Positions 63,722 to 64,000 of a stretch of 64,000 nucleotides of DNA are shown here, piece after piece. The notes below the pieces were generated by a model. The model did not search any database. It was not told the DNA's origin and was given only the letters and a program-made list of their open reading frames with translations. The position numbers and the translations under genes were made by a program. How positions within the stretch are numbered: the stretch's first letter is position 1; each line of letters begins with the position of its first letter. The stretch spans positions 17,734-81,733 of the forward strand of contig NOWV01000261.1 of assembly GCA_003344405.1 (NCBI GenBank). The letters run 5' to 3'. Source of the stretch: Trichoplax sp. H2. Taxonomy: Eukaryota; Placozoa; Uniplacotomia; Trichoplacea.

Positions 63722-63967
63722 CAGCTGAATGACCGGTGCTCGTCGTATTAAAGGGTAGTCCATCCAGTCATCAATCTCTTAGCTTAGCCTTTGCGACAGG
63801 AAGAAAAATAGCCATTGGCAGCTAGTTACCACACTGTTCTGTCGAATCTTCATAAGATTATCTTATTATACACCACTTTCTTCTAGCACCAAATAGTGAC
63901 AATCCTGTATTTCTCCTTGAGCCAGTTTAGTGCAAGCATTAGCATCGATAATTAGAATTAACAAATC

Positions 63968-64000
63968 ATGAACGCAACAACGTCTATCCTCATCACTTCT
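63968..64000 (+). CDS. Possible start of a further gene (partial)
   Basis: ATG at 63968 opens MNATTSILITS up to the window end. It could be the beginning of a signal peptide of another array member, but only eleven codons are visible. Support comes from the candidate TATA box upstream and the head-to-tail layout. Confidence 0.25.
   Translation, partial: MNATTSILITS

Larger units (their letters stand above)
61065..63967. other. Spacer right of gene 5
   Basis: Less AT-rich than the other spacers. It holds the 300-base tandem repeat (61915-62760), a perfect inverted repeat (63482-63522) and a TATA-like element (63714). Open frames at 63219-63534 overlap one another and are unrecognised. Confidence 0.4.

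Overview
The window looks like nuclear DNA of an early-branching animal. It is AT-rich throughout. Its genes are split into many small exons with GT-AG introns of roughly 100-1400 bases, and they encode extracellular domains typical of animals (MAM, kringle, SRCR, LRR caps). A placozoan such as Trichoplax is my best guess from AT content, intron size and SRCR/kringle richness. A sponge or another early animal is not excluded, and no marker gene settles it.

The window is dominated by a head-to-tail, plus-strand array of one gene family that encodes single-pass membrane receptors. The full architecture is: signal peptide, short basic propeptide with a furin-like site, MAM (4 exons), kringle (1 exon), SRCR (2 exons), SRCR (2 exons), second MAM (4 exons), transmembrane segment, and a cytoplasmic tail ending in a PPxY motif. 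From left to right there is the 3' end of copy A (129-1574), pseudogene B (2955-6029), gene 1 (7050-15570), gene 2 (19663-25379), gene 3 (27722-34285), gene 4 (38519-43438), an orphan LRR N-cap exon with little recognisable behind it (48585-54250), and gene 5 (54784-61064). A further gene may start at the right edge (63968).

The copies have diverged in informative ways. Gene 1 appears to carry an LRR module (N-cap at 7050, C-cap at 9427) upstream of the furin-like site. Gene 2 has one extra base in a MAM exon. Gene 3 is open in every exon. Gene 4 has lost its PPxY tail and one SRCR disulfide pair. Gene 5 lacks the second SRCR and second MAM, and its signal-peptide frame is broken. Almost all module borders are phase 1, so modules can be dropped or shuffled without changing frame.

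The intervals between genes hold no clear genes. They do hold local duplications: a cluster of diverged tandem doublets at 35.8-38.2 kb, an assembly gap at 34805-34824 flanked by a near-identical repeat, a roughly 300-base tandem repeat at 61.9-62.8 kb carrying a hairpin whose loop is inverted between copies, and a perfect 17-base inverted repeat near 63.5 kb. I saw no tRNA, rRNA, CRISPR array or recognisable transposase. All exon models were read by eye from splice sites, phase and paralogue comparison; there is no transcript support.
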